From assembly GCA_964533215.1 (NCBI GenBank), contig CAZHLJ010000005.1, positions 124,001-188,000 on the forward strand: a DNA stretch of 64,000 bases. The letters run 5' to 3'. The notes under the pieces were generated by a model, which made no database searches, was not told the origin of the DNA, and was given only the letters and a program-made list of their open reading frames with translations. This DNA comes from Bact-08 sp964533215. GTDB lineage: Bacteria > Bacteroidota > Bacteroidia > Bacteroidales > UBA932. Within the stretch, counting starts at the first letter, position 1, and the number at the start of each line of letters is the position of its first letter. Position numbers and translations under genes: made by a program. Shown in pieces: positions 32,997 through 40,085 of the stretch.

Positions 32997-34425
32997 CTGC
33001 ATAATCTTATTTGTTGCAGGTTGCCTGCTTATCTCGTGCAGACCTAAGGGAGAATCTACTGAATCTCAGGATTCAGTCCCTGTTGCAGAGAAGGCTCTGA
33101 CAGGCACCTCATCAATATATTATGCAGACTATAATGAATATCCAGACAATATTGTCACTCTGCCAATCGGGGTTTTTGACTCAGGTACTGGAGGGTTGAC
33201 TGTACTGGAGGCATTTCTGGGATTGGATCTTTTTAACAATTCAACTGGAAAGGAGGGTGCTGATGGTGTTCCGGATTATGCATCCGAGAATTTTACATAT
33301 CTTGCTGACCAGGCAAACATGCCATATGGCAATTATGCATCTGCCGGCAAACAGGACTATCTGAGGGAGTTGGTTGTAAAGGATGCCCTTTTTCTTACCA
33401 CAAAACCGAACAGGTCCAAAATAGTTGTAATAGCATGCAATACAGCAACTGCTTATGGCTTGTCCGATGTCGGAAACATGTTGAAGAGAGGATTGCCGGA
33501 CGTGTCTGTTGTTGGTGTAATAAACGCGGGGGTGAATGCATCTCTTGATAAAATTGGTGAAAAGGAAGATGCCGCAGTAGGAGTAATGGCTACAGTTGGT
33601 ACAATTTCCTCTCAGGGATATCAGAAAACAATTATAAATACAGCGAGGGACAGAGGTTACAAAGGAAATTTGAAAATTGTGTGTCAATCTGGGCTGGGAT
33701 TTGCAGAGGCTGTTGACATGGAAAAGGATTTTATAGATAAAGATGCTACCGGTATAAGGGAAAATTACAGAGGACCTGCTCTTGGAACAGACTCTTTATC
33801 AATTAATCCGGAAATGCTTGACAGGTATAATTTCCATTATGGCCAAGGAGCCATACTTCTATCTGGAAGCAGTGGTAAAATCACCAAGTTACAGTTGAAC
33901 TCTGCCGGAAACTATGCAAGATTTCATCTTGTATCTCTTATTGAAAAGCATAGGCAGCAAAACAATGGCTTATTGCTAAAGAATATAATACTTGGGTGCA
34001 CGCATTATCCATTTCTTATTGATACCCTCAGAAAGGTTCTGTCAGAGCTTGTAAACTATAAGAAAGACGGGGAAAAAATATATGCCAAAGTTTTAGCCGA
34101 TGATATTGAATTCATTGATCCGGCAGTATATACAGCCAGGGAGGTTTATTCCATATTAAGCAAGGAGCATATTCTTCGCAAAGGCAATGATGGGAACAAA
34201 TTAAAAGCCTATATCTCGGTTCCTGCAAAGGATGTTGCTCCTGAAAATCTCGACGAGAAAGGGAACCTTGCTTATGATTTCAAATATGGAAGAGCTATAG
34301 GCAGCGAGCTTCAGACTGTAGATATTGTACCCTTTTCCAGTAAAAATATTAATCCATATAACCTTGCAAGGATTAGGGAGAGGCTTCCACTATCATATCG
34401 GTTAATAAATAAAATAATTGAATAG
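32986..34425 (+). CDS. Glutamate-racemase-like predicted lipoprotein
   Basis: This is a 479-residue protein starting MKNNCIILF. A lipoprotein signal peptide ends in LLISC (Cys18). The rest is an aspartate/glutamate racemase fold: 'IGVFDSGTGG' (61-70) with Asp65 and Ser66, 'VVIACNTATAYG' with Cys151, and 'LGCTHYPF' with Cys338, so both catalytic cysteines are kept. Cytoplasmic MurI is about 265 residues and has no signal. This one is much longer, with inserts around 240-310 and a C-terminal extension. It would act outside the cytoplasm, on an unknown substrate, perhaps D-glutamate from cell-wall peptides. The start overlaps purM; a longer start at 32944 would hide the signal peptide. Confidence 0.83.
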   Translation: MKNNCIILFVAGCLLISCRPKGESTESQDSVPVAEKALTGTSSIYYADYNEYPDNIVTLPIGVFDSGTGGLTVLEAFLGLDLFNNSTGKEGADGVPDYASENFTYLADQANMPYGNYASAGKQDYLRELVVKDALFLTTKPNRSKIVVIACNTATAYGLSDVGNMLKRGLPDVSVVGVINAGVNASLDKIGEKEDAAVGVMATVGTISSQGYQKTIINTARDRGYKGNLKIVCQSGLGFAEAVDMEKDFIDKDATGIRENYRGPALGTDSLSINPEMLDRYNFHYGQGAILLSGSSGKITKLQLNSAGNYARFHLVSLIEKHRQQNNGLLLKNIILGCTHYPFLIDTLRKVLSELVNYKKDGEKIYAKVLADDIEFIDPAVYTAREVYSILSKEHILRKGNDGNKLKAYISVPAKDVAPENLDEKGNLAYDFKYGRAIGSELQTVDIVPFSSKNINPYNLARIRERLPLSYRLINKIIE

Positions 34426-34426
34426 A

Positions 34427-35050
34427 ATGGCTTACCAACCTACAATTTCTCACGAGGAGATAGATGCATTGCAGCCGGCCACTTTTAAAGGAGAGGTTGT
34501 GGTTATCGATGAGTTATCTGAACAATATAAAGATTCAATAGAGTTTCTCTCTCAGCAGAGGATAATTGGATTTGATACAGAAACTAAACCAATGTTTCAG
34601 GCAAATGCCAAAAAAAACGGAGTTGCCTTGCTTCAGCTATCCGGAACAGACAAAGCGTTTATTTTCAGACTTACATCGTTAGGCTTGCCTGAAGAGTTAT
34701 GCAAAATACTCTCTTCCGCAAGGATAATCAAAGTAGGTGCTGCTGTGCATGATGATATAAGAGGGTTACAGAGATATGCAAAATTTACAGCAAAGGGCTT
34801 TGTAGATTTGCAGACAATTGGAATAAACTGGGGAATAAAGGAGAAGAGTGTGCGGAAGATGGCAGCTATAATTCTAGGGCTACGGATATCAAAATCACAG
34901 CAACTCTCGAACTGGGAGGCCCATGAATTATCCCCGGCACAGATACAGTATGCAGCTATTGATGCCTGGGCTTGTCAGAAAATGTACTTAAAGCTATTGA
35001 GCACACCCAGGGAAGTTGTTCAGGAGGAGGTTGAATCATGTCAAAAATAA
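34427..35050 (+). CDS. 3'-5' exonuclease (DnaQ-like/RNase D-like)
   Basis: This is a 207-residue DEDDy exonuclease domain with no other domains. Exo I is 'IIGFDTETKPMF', Exo II 'IIKVGAAVHDDIRGL' and Exo III 'YAAIDAWACQKMY'. It resembles the WRN-type/RNase D family found as a stand-alone domain in Bacteroidota and could act on DNA or RNA 3' ends. It starts just after the racemase stop and overlaps the next gene by 13 bases. Confidence 0.9.
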   Translation: MAYQPTISHEEIDALQPATFKGEVVVIDELSEQYKDSIEFLSQQRIIGFDTETKPMFQANAKKNGVALLQLSGTDKAFIFRLTSLGLPEELCKILSSARIIKVGAAVHDDIRGLQRYAKFTAKGFVDLQTIGINWGIKEKSVRKMAAIILGLRISKSQQLSNWEAHELSPAQIQYAAIDAWACQKMYLKLLSTPREVVQEEVESCQK

Positions 35051-36237
35051 TATTAAAAAAGGGTAGGGATGAATCTTTAAGGCGATTTCATCCGTGGGTT
35101 TTTTCAGGAGCCATTCATCGTATGGAGGGCGCTCCTTCTGAGGGAGATATTGTTGAAGTATACTCTTCTGACGGGAAATTCCTTGGATGCGGGCATTATC
35201 AGGTTGGCTCAATCACAGTCAGGATTCTAAGTTTCGACAACCTCGCTCTTTCTCCTGATTTCTGGAAGATAAGAATCGGTTCGGCATACGAGATGCGAAA
35301 GGCAATGGGGCTTGCTGGTTCATCAACAACAAATGCATACAGGCTTGTACATGGTGAGGGCGATTCTCTTCCTGGTCTTATAATTGACTTCTATAACGGG
35401 ACTGCCGTCATTCAAGCGCACTCTGCCGGGATGTTTCTATCCAGAGATAAGATAGTAGAAGCGCTAAAGATTGTATATGGCTCAGAATTGTCTGCAGTTT
35501 ACGACAAAAGTTCAGGGACCGCACCATTTAAGGCTGGGTTGGAACTTGCAGATGGCTATCTTTATGGAGCATCCAATTTGCCGGTAAAGGTTGTAGAGAA
35601 TGGCAATCTCTTCTCTGTAGACTGGGAAGGTGGACAGAAAACAGGCTTCTTTCTGGATCAACGGGATAACCGGCAGCTTGTTAAACATTATTCATCTGGT
35701 CGCAGAGTCTTGAATCTTTTTTGTTATACCGGAGGATTTTCAATTTATGCATTATCCGGAGGTGCCTCTTCAGTAGATTCGGTGGACAGCTCCCAGAAGG
35801 CAGTTGATCTTATGGAAGGCAATATTGCCTTGAACATAGAAGCAGGGTTAATAGGAAACAATGTAAAACACAATAGTATTTGTGAGGATGCCATTGACTT
35901 TTTAAAGAATGGAGGATCGAACAGATATGATTTGATGATAGTGGACCCACCTGCCTTTGCAAAGCATAGGGGTGCCATATCAAATGCGCTGAGAGCCTAT
36001 CAGAGGCTCAATGCTGCAGCAATAGAAAAAGTGGCTCCAGGTGGCATTATCTTTACTTTCAGTTGTTCTCAGGTTGTAGACAAGATAGCCTTTTCACAGG
36101 CGATATTCTCTGCTGCAGCCCAGACCGGCAGAAATGTAAAGATATTGCATAGACTTTCACAGCCATGCGATCATCCTGTCAGTGTATATCATCCTGAAGG
36201 AGAGTATCTCAAGGGGTTGGTTTTATTTGTCGAATAG
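35038..36237 (+). CDS. Class I SAM-dependent rRNA methyltransferase (RlmI-like)
   Basis: This 399-residue protein has an N-terminal PUA-type domain ('HPWVFSGAIHRMEG'), then a Rossmann methyltransferase with 'TGFFLDQRDNR', 'VLNLFCYTGGFSIYAL', 'DLMIVDPPAFAKH' and the 'TFSCSQ' segment. E. coli RlmI makes m5C1962 in 23S rRNA. The domain order here is the same, so a related role is likely but the site is not certain. It overlaps the exonuclease gene by 13 bases and is followed 9 bases later by fRMsr. Confidence 0.9.
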   Translation: MSKIILKKGRDESLRRFHPWVFSGAIHRMEGAPSEGDIVEVYSSDGKFLGCGHYQVGSITVRILSFDNLALSPDFWKIRIGSAYEMRKAMGLAGSSTTNAYRLVHGEGDSLPGLIIDFYNGTAVIQAHSAGMFLSRDKIVEALKIVYGSELSAVYDKSSGTAPFKAGLELADGYLYGASNLPVKVVENGNLFSVDWEGGQKTGFFLDQRDNRQLVKHYSSGRRVLNLFCYTGGFSIYALSGGASSVDSVDSSQKAVDLMEGNIALNIEAGLIGNNVKHNSICEDAIDFLKNGGSNRYDLMIVDPPAFAKHRGAISNALRAYQRLNAAAIEKVAPGGIIFTFSCSQVVDKIAFSQAIFSAAAQTGRNVKILHRLSQPCDHPVSVYHPEGEYLKGLVLFVE

Positions 36238-36246
36238 CAAAATGAT

Positions 36247-36732
36247 ATGGAAAATCTGATTATACCTGTTGGGGACAAAACCCAGGTTTATGAGGCTCTT
36301 GTGCCTCAGATAGAATCTCTTACCTCGGGAGAGGATGATTTATATGCGAATCTTGCAAATATTACATCGGTCCTTAAGGAAGCTCTTAATTTTTATTGGG
36401 TTGGGTTCTATATTGTGAAACCAGATAACTCTGAGCATGGCAGTGCACTGGTTCTAGGTCCTTTTCAAGGACCGATTGCATGCACAAGAATTGCATATGG
36501 AAGGGGTGTCTGCGGGACTGCCTGGAAGGAGGCAAAAAGTATCATAGTTCCGGATGTGGATCAGTATCCTGGTCATATAGCTTGCAGTTCAGCATCAAGA
36601 TCAGAAATTGTTATTCCAATTTATAATAGAGGTGAAGTTGTTGGCGTACTTGATATTGACAGTGATGAGCTGAATACTTTTGATGATGTAGATGAGAAAT
36701 TTCTACAAAAAATTATATCATATATAAAGTAA
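36247..36732 (+). CDS. Free methionine-(R)-sulfoxide reductase (GAF domain)
   Basis: This 161-residue GAF-domain enzyme is of the fRMsr type. Cys79, Cys89 and Cys113 have spacing 10 and 24, the same as the three redox cysteines of E. coli fRMsr. They lie in 'PIACTRIAYGRGVCGTAW' and 'IACSSASRSE'. It reduces free methionine-R-sulfoxide to methionine using thioredoxin. It ends the purM-led run before the attenuated aromatic operon. Confidence 0.93.
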   Translation: MENLIIPVGDKTQVYEALVPQIESLTSGEDDLYANLANITSVLKEALNFYWVGFYIVKPDNSEHGSALVLGPFQGPIACTRIAYGRGVCGTAWKEAKSIIVPDVDQYPGHIACSSASRSEIVIPIYNRGEVVGVLDIDSDELNTFDDVDEKFLQKIISYIK

Positions 36733-36737
36733 AAAAT

Positions 36738-36745
36738 TACATTTG
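36738..36745 (+). promoter_or_regulatory. -7 box of the aromatic amino acid operon
   Basis: TACATTTG lies 37 bases before the leader-peptide ATG, so transcription should begin near 36752. No strong -33 box is visible. Confidence 0.6.
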
Positions 36746-36782
36746 CAGAGAATTTATTTAAGCAAGCAGACATAGATACATA

Positions 36783-36851
36783 ATGAAGAACTTCAGCGCA
36801 TCATTTTTTTTCTTTTATTTTTATTACTTCTTTAGTTATATAGGGAGTTGA
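36783..36851 (+). CDS. Phe/Tyr-rich leader peptide of the aromatic operon
   Basis: A 22-codon frame with its own ATG (36783) and TGA (36849-36851). It encodes 8 Phe and 4 Tyr residues, 11 of which fall between codons 8 and 19, including four consecutive Phe codons. It sits between a promoter box and an intrinsic terminator, just ahead of genes for tyrosine and aromatic amino acid synthesis. This is the arrangement of pheA/pheST-type transcription attenuators: ribosome stalling on Phe/Tyr codons would alter downstream RNA folding. It was found by reading the intergenic region; no homology is claimed. Confidence 0.85.
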   Translation: MKNFSASFFFFYFYYFFSYIGS

Positions 36852-36920
36852 TGCGTTATTGTATTTAAAAGAATAGAATGATAAATGTTGAGACTCCGAA
36901 TCCGGGGTCTCTTTTTTTTT
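36795..36920 (+). promoter_or_regulatory. Transcription attenuator (leader RNA folding switch)
   Basis: Four segments can be drawn. Segment 1, AGCGCATCA (36795-36803), pairs with TGATGCGTT (36849-36857), which covers the leader stop. GGAGTT (36844-36849) can pair with GACTCC (36892-36897), the 5' arm of the terminator. GAGACTCC (36890-36897) pairs with GGGGTCTC (36904-36911) as the terminator. A ribosome stalled at the first Phe codons would mask segment 1 and favour the second pairing, allowing read-through. A ribosome at the stop would mask GGAGTT and favour termination. The segments are seen; the mechanism is inferred. Confidence 0.75.
36890..36920 (+). terminator. Attenuator terminator before the aromatic aminotransferase
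   Basis: An 8-bp stem with one G-T pair and a 6-base loop, followed by nine T. It lies 9 bases before the aminotransferase ATG, so it can only serve as a leader terminator. Confidence 0.88.
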
Positions 36921-36928
36921 ATATAAAA

Positions 36929-38104
36929 ATGAAAGACAACCATCCACAAATCAAACCGGCAATCAGAAGTGAACTCATAAATGAGTATTATTTCTCACGC
37001 AAGCTTAAAGAGATCGACCTGTTGAAAAAGGCAGGGAAAGAGATTATTAATCTGGGAATAGGAAGTCCTGATCTGCCTCCTTCCCAATCCACCGTAGAGA
37101 CTCTATATCGCTCATCAATGGAGTCATGCAATCATGGCTATCAGAGTTATTATGGAATTCCTGACCTGCGAGAGGCTTTTGCAGATTGGTACATGCGATA
37201 TTTTGGAGTCATTCTCAATCCTGATAACGAGGTCCTTCCACTTATAGGATCCAAGGAGGGAATCATGCACGTGAGCATGACCTTTGTCAACCCTTCAGAA
37301 GAGGTCCTTGTCCCTAATCCTGGTTATCCGACATATACATCGGTTACAAAACTGGTTGGAGGGAAGGTTGTCAACTATAACCTAGATGCAGAACATGGTT
37401 GGTATCCAGATCTTAGGCAGCTGGAAGATAGAGACCTTTCGAAAACCAAGATGATGTGGCTCAATTACCCTAATATGCCAACAGGGAAAAAGGCTACCAC
37501 TAAGCTTTTTGAAGATCTGGTGAAGTTTGCTCACAAACACAGTATTCTTCTATGCAACGACAACCCTTACAGCTTTATCCTCAATAGAGACTATCTAAGT
37601 ATTCTATCGGTAGATGGAGCAAAAGATGTTGCATTGGAAATGAACTCCCTGAGCAAGTCGCACAATATGTCGGGATGGAGGATAGGTATGATTGCTGGAG
37701 ACAAGGATTATATTTCAAGCATAGTAAAGATAAAGAGCAATATGGATTCCGGAATGTTCAAGCCACTTCAGTTGGCAGCTGCAGAGGCTCTTCGATGTAA
37801 TCAGGATTGGTATGAATCTGTCAATGAAATTTATGGAAGAAGAAGGATAATAGCTGAAGAAATCCTGAAAACTATTGGTTGCGAGTATGATCCAGATCAG
37901 ACAGGCCTGTTTTTGTGGGGCAAGGTTCCATCCATCTTCAAAAATGGAGAGGAGTTGTCCGATATGATTTTAAATAAAGCCTCTGTATTTATAACGCCTG
38001 GATTCATATTCGGAGACCAGGGAGACAATTATGTACGCATTTCACTTTGCGCCAATGAGGATCTACTTAACAAGACAATTAACCGTTTGAAAGATATCGC
38101 ATGA
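36929..38104 (+). CDS. PLP-dependent aminotransferase, probably aromatic
   Basis: This is a class I aminotransferase of 391 residues from the start MKDNHPQIKP; an ATG at 36878 would translate through the terminator and was rejected. The PLP lysine is in NSLSKSHNMSGWRIG and the asparagine in 'WLNYPNMPTGKKA'. First gene of an operon with tyrA and DAHP synthase/chorismate mutase, it probably transaminates phenylpyruvate or 4-hydroxyphenylpyruvate. The fold resembles LL-diaminopimelate aminotransferases, so the activity is inferred from context. Confidence 0.87.
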   Translation: MKDNHPQIKPAIRSELINEYYFSRKLKEIDLLKKAGKEIINLGIGSPDLPPSQSTVETLYRSSMESCNHGYQSYYGIPDLREAFADWYMRYFGVILNPDNEVLPLIGSKEGIMHVSMTFVNPSEEVLVPNPGYPTYTSVTKLVGGKVVNYNLDAEHGWYPDLRQLEDRDLSKTKMMWLNYPNMPTGKKATTKLFEDLVKFAHKHSILLCNDNPYSFILNRDYLSILSVDGAKDVALEMNSLSKSHNMSGWRIGMIAGDKDYISSIVKIKSNMDSGMFKPLQLAAAEALRCNQDWYESVNEIYGRRRIIAEEILKTIGCEYDPDQTGLFLWGKVPSIFKNGEELSDMILNKASVFITPGFIFGDQGDNYVRISLCANEDLLNKTINRLKDIA

Positions 38105-38946
38105 AAGTATGTATTGCAGGGCTTGGGCTTATTGGTGGCTCTCTTGCCCTTGACCTTAAAAGAAGAGGATTTGCAGAGTTGGTGATTGGTGTGGATAACA
38201 ACATAAGGCATAGCAGTATTGCCCAGCTTACCGGCTTGGTGGATGAGGTGGATACGTTGGAAAATGCCACTAAAAGGGCAGATCTGATTATACTATGCAC
38301 ACCTGTCGATAAAATAAGGGAGATACTCCCTCAGATTCTGGAAAATGTTGCAGGGACCGAAAAGGTTGTGACCGATGTGGGGTCTACTAAATCTGAAATT
38401 GCACAGGCTGTTTCAGATAGCCCTGGAAGAGGGAGGTATGTTGCGGCGCACCCTATGGCAGGGACAGAGTATTCAGGACCTCTCGCAGCAGTAGGGAAGC
38501 TGTTCGATTATAAACATGTAATCATTTGTGATCCGGAGTTATCGGATGAAGATGCATCGCAAAGGATTCTTGATATGTTCAAGGTATTGAATATGAAGGT
38601 CTCGTATATGAACTCTTCCATTCACGACCTGCACGTGGCCTATGTATCACACATATCTCATATTACATCTTTTTCACTGGCACTTAGCGTTCTGGAAAAG
38701 GAGAAGGATGAGGAGAATATCATGACTCTGGCTGCCGGAGGGTTTGAATCTACTGTCCGTCTGGCAAAAAGCAATGCAGATACCTGGGCTCCGATTTTCA
38801 TTCAGAATTCTGTATTCATAACTGAAGTCCTTGATACATACATAGAGAAGGTGAACCTATTCCGGGATCTTATTAAACAGGGTGATTATAAAGCTCTAAG
38901 TGAATTGATGAACAAGGCAAATGAAATCAGAAAAATATTAAACTAA
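38101..38946 (+). CDS. tyrA: Prephenate dehydrogenase
   Basis: This 281-residue NAD(P)-dependent enzyme oxidatively decarboxylates prephenate to 4-hydroxyphenylpyruvate, the tyrosine branch. The Rossmann motif 'IAGLGLIGGSLAL' opens the protein. 'HPMAGTEYSGP' and 'HDLHVAYVSHISH' are TyrA active-site segments. No chorismate mutase or ACT domain is fused. The start overlaps the aminotransferase stop by 4 bases and the DAHP synthase gene follows after 6 bases. Confidence 0.95.
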   Translation: MKVCIAGLGLIGGSLALDLKRRGFAELVIGVDNNIRHSSIAQLTGLVDEVDTLENATKRADLIILCTPVDKIREILPQILENVAGTEKVVTDVGSTKSEIAQAVSDSPGRGRYVAAHPMAGTEYSGPLAAVGKLFDYKHVIICDPELSDEDASQRILDMFKVLNMKVSYMNSSIHDLHVAYVSHISHITSFSLALSVLEKEKDEENIMTLAAGGFESTVRLAKSNADTWAPIFIQNSVFITEVLDTYIEKVNLFRDLIKQGDYKALSELMNKANEIRKILN

Positions 38947-38952
38947 ATAATC

Positions 38953-40041
38953 ATGGCAATGAATTTATCTGTAAAACCAATAAGGGAGTGGAGTTTCTAT
39001 AAGGATCGTCCACTGATGATTTGCGGACCGTGTAGCGCGGAATCGGAAGAACAATTGATGGTGACGGCGCATCAGTTGGCAGAACTAGGGAAAGTAGACA
39101 TATTCAGGGCAGGTATATGGAAGCCCAGAACAAGACCAGGCTCTTTTGAGGGAGTAGGCAAGGAGGGCCTGAAATGGCTCAGGGATGTGAAGAGAGAGAC
39201 GGGCTTGCCCACTGCCACTGAAGTTGCAAATGCAAATCACGTAAACGAAGCCTTGAAGTTTGGAACAGACGTGTTGTGGATAGGAGCCAGAACCTCTGCA
39301 AATCCATTTGCAATGCAAGAGATTGCAGATGCTCTTCAGGGTGTTGAGACAACGGTGCTTATCAAGAATCCTGTCAATCCTGATCTTGAGCTTTGGATAG
39401 GAGCAATAGAGCGGATAAGTAATGCCGGTGTCAGCCAGATTGGAGCAATTCATCGTGGTTTTTCTGCGTATGAGCATACTTTATACAGAAATCAACCTAA
39501 ATGGCAGCTCCCGATTGAATTGCGAAGAGCCCTTCCGGAGGTCCCTTTATTGTGTGATCCTAGCCACATTGGTGGAGCAAGAAAGTATATCTATGAGATA
39601 TCTCAAAAGGCCATGGACCTAAATTATGATGGGCTGATGATTGAGTCACACTATGATCCTTCTGTGGCACTCAGTGACAAGGGACAACAGGTCACTCCTA
39701 ACGATCTTCTCGAACTTTTCAGCCGGTTGATACTCCGCCAGCCTGTTTCAAGCGACAGCCGCTTTCTGGATGTGCTTGGAGAACTTAGGACTCAGATAGA
39801 TCTCTATGACGATCAGTTGCTGGATCTTATGGAGCAGAGAATGGGTGTTGCCGACACAATCGGTAACTATAAGAAATCTAATAATATAACAATATTACAG
39901 ACCTCCAGGTGGGAAGAGATAATAAGTAAGGCAACAGAAAAAGGTATTTCAAAGGGACTTAGTGAGGAGTTTATACAGTCGATATTCAAAGCTGTTCATC
40001 AGGAATCAATCAATCATCAGAACAAAGTGATGAATTCATAA
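38953..40041 (+). CDS. Bifunctional DAHP synthase / chorismate mutase type II
   Basis: This 362-residue fusion has an N-terminal DAHP synthase (about 1-255; 'MICGPCSAES', 'RAGIWKPRTRPGSFEG', 'PLLCDPSHIGG') and an AroQ-type chorismate mutase (about 270-355; 'ELRTQIDLYDDQLLDLMEQRM', 'YKKSNN'). It makes the first shikimate-pathway intermediate and also prephenate. This fusion is typical of Bacteroidota, where the mutase part often gives feedback control. It ends the attenuated operon; no prephenate dehydratase gene is present here. Confidence 0.95.
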   Translation: MAMNLSVKPIREWSFYKDRPLMICGPCSAESEEQLMVTAHQLAELGKVDIFRAGIWKPRTRPGSFEGVGKEGLKWLRDVKRETGLPTATEVANANHVNEALKFGTDVLWIGARTSANPFAMQEIADALQGVETTVLIKNPVNPDLELWIGAIERISNAGVSQIGAIHRGFSAYEHTLYRNQPKWQLPIELRRALPEVPLLCDPSHIGGARKYIYEISQKAMDLNYDGLMIESHYDPSVALSDKGQQVTPNDLLELFSRLILRQPVSSDSRFLDVLGELRTQIDLYDDQLLDLMEQRMGVADTIGNYKKSNNITILQTSRWEEIISKATEKGISKGLSEEFIQSIFKAVHQESINHQNKVMNS

Positions 40042-40059
40042 TAATAGACTTGGATTTTC

Positions 40060-40067
40060 TATCTTTG
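40060..40067 (+). promoter_or_regulatory. -7 box of the M1 peptidase gene
   Basis: TATCTTTG ends 18 bases before the GTG start at 40086 and supports that start. Confidence 0.55.
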
Positions 40068-40085
40068 ATATAAAATTAGACTATT

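Noticed and set aside
36878..36928. In-frame upstream start for the aromatic aminotransferase
   Set aside because: Translation would pass through the attenuator terminator and its T-run; the homologous N-terminus begins at 36929.
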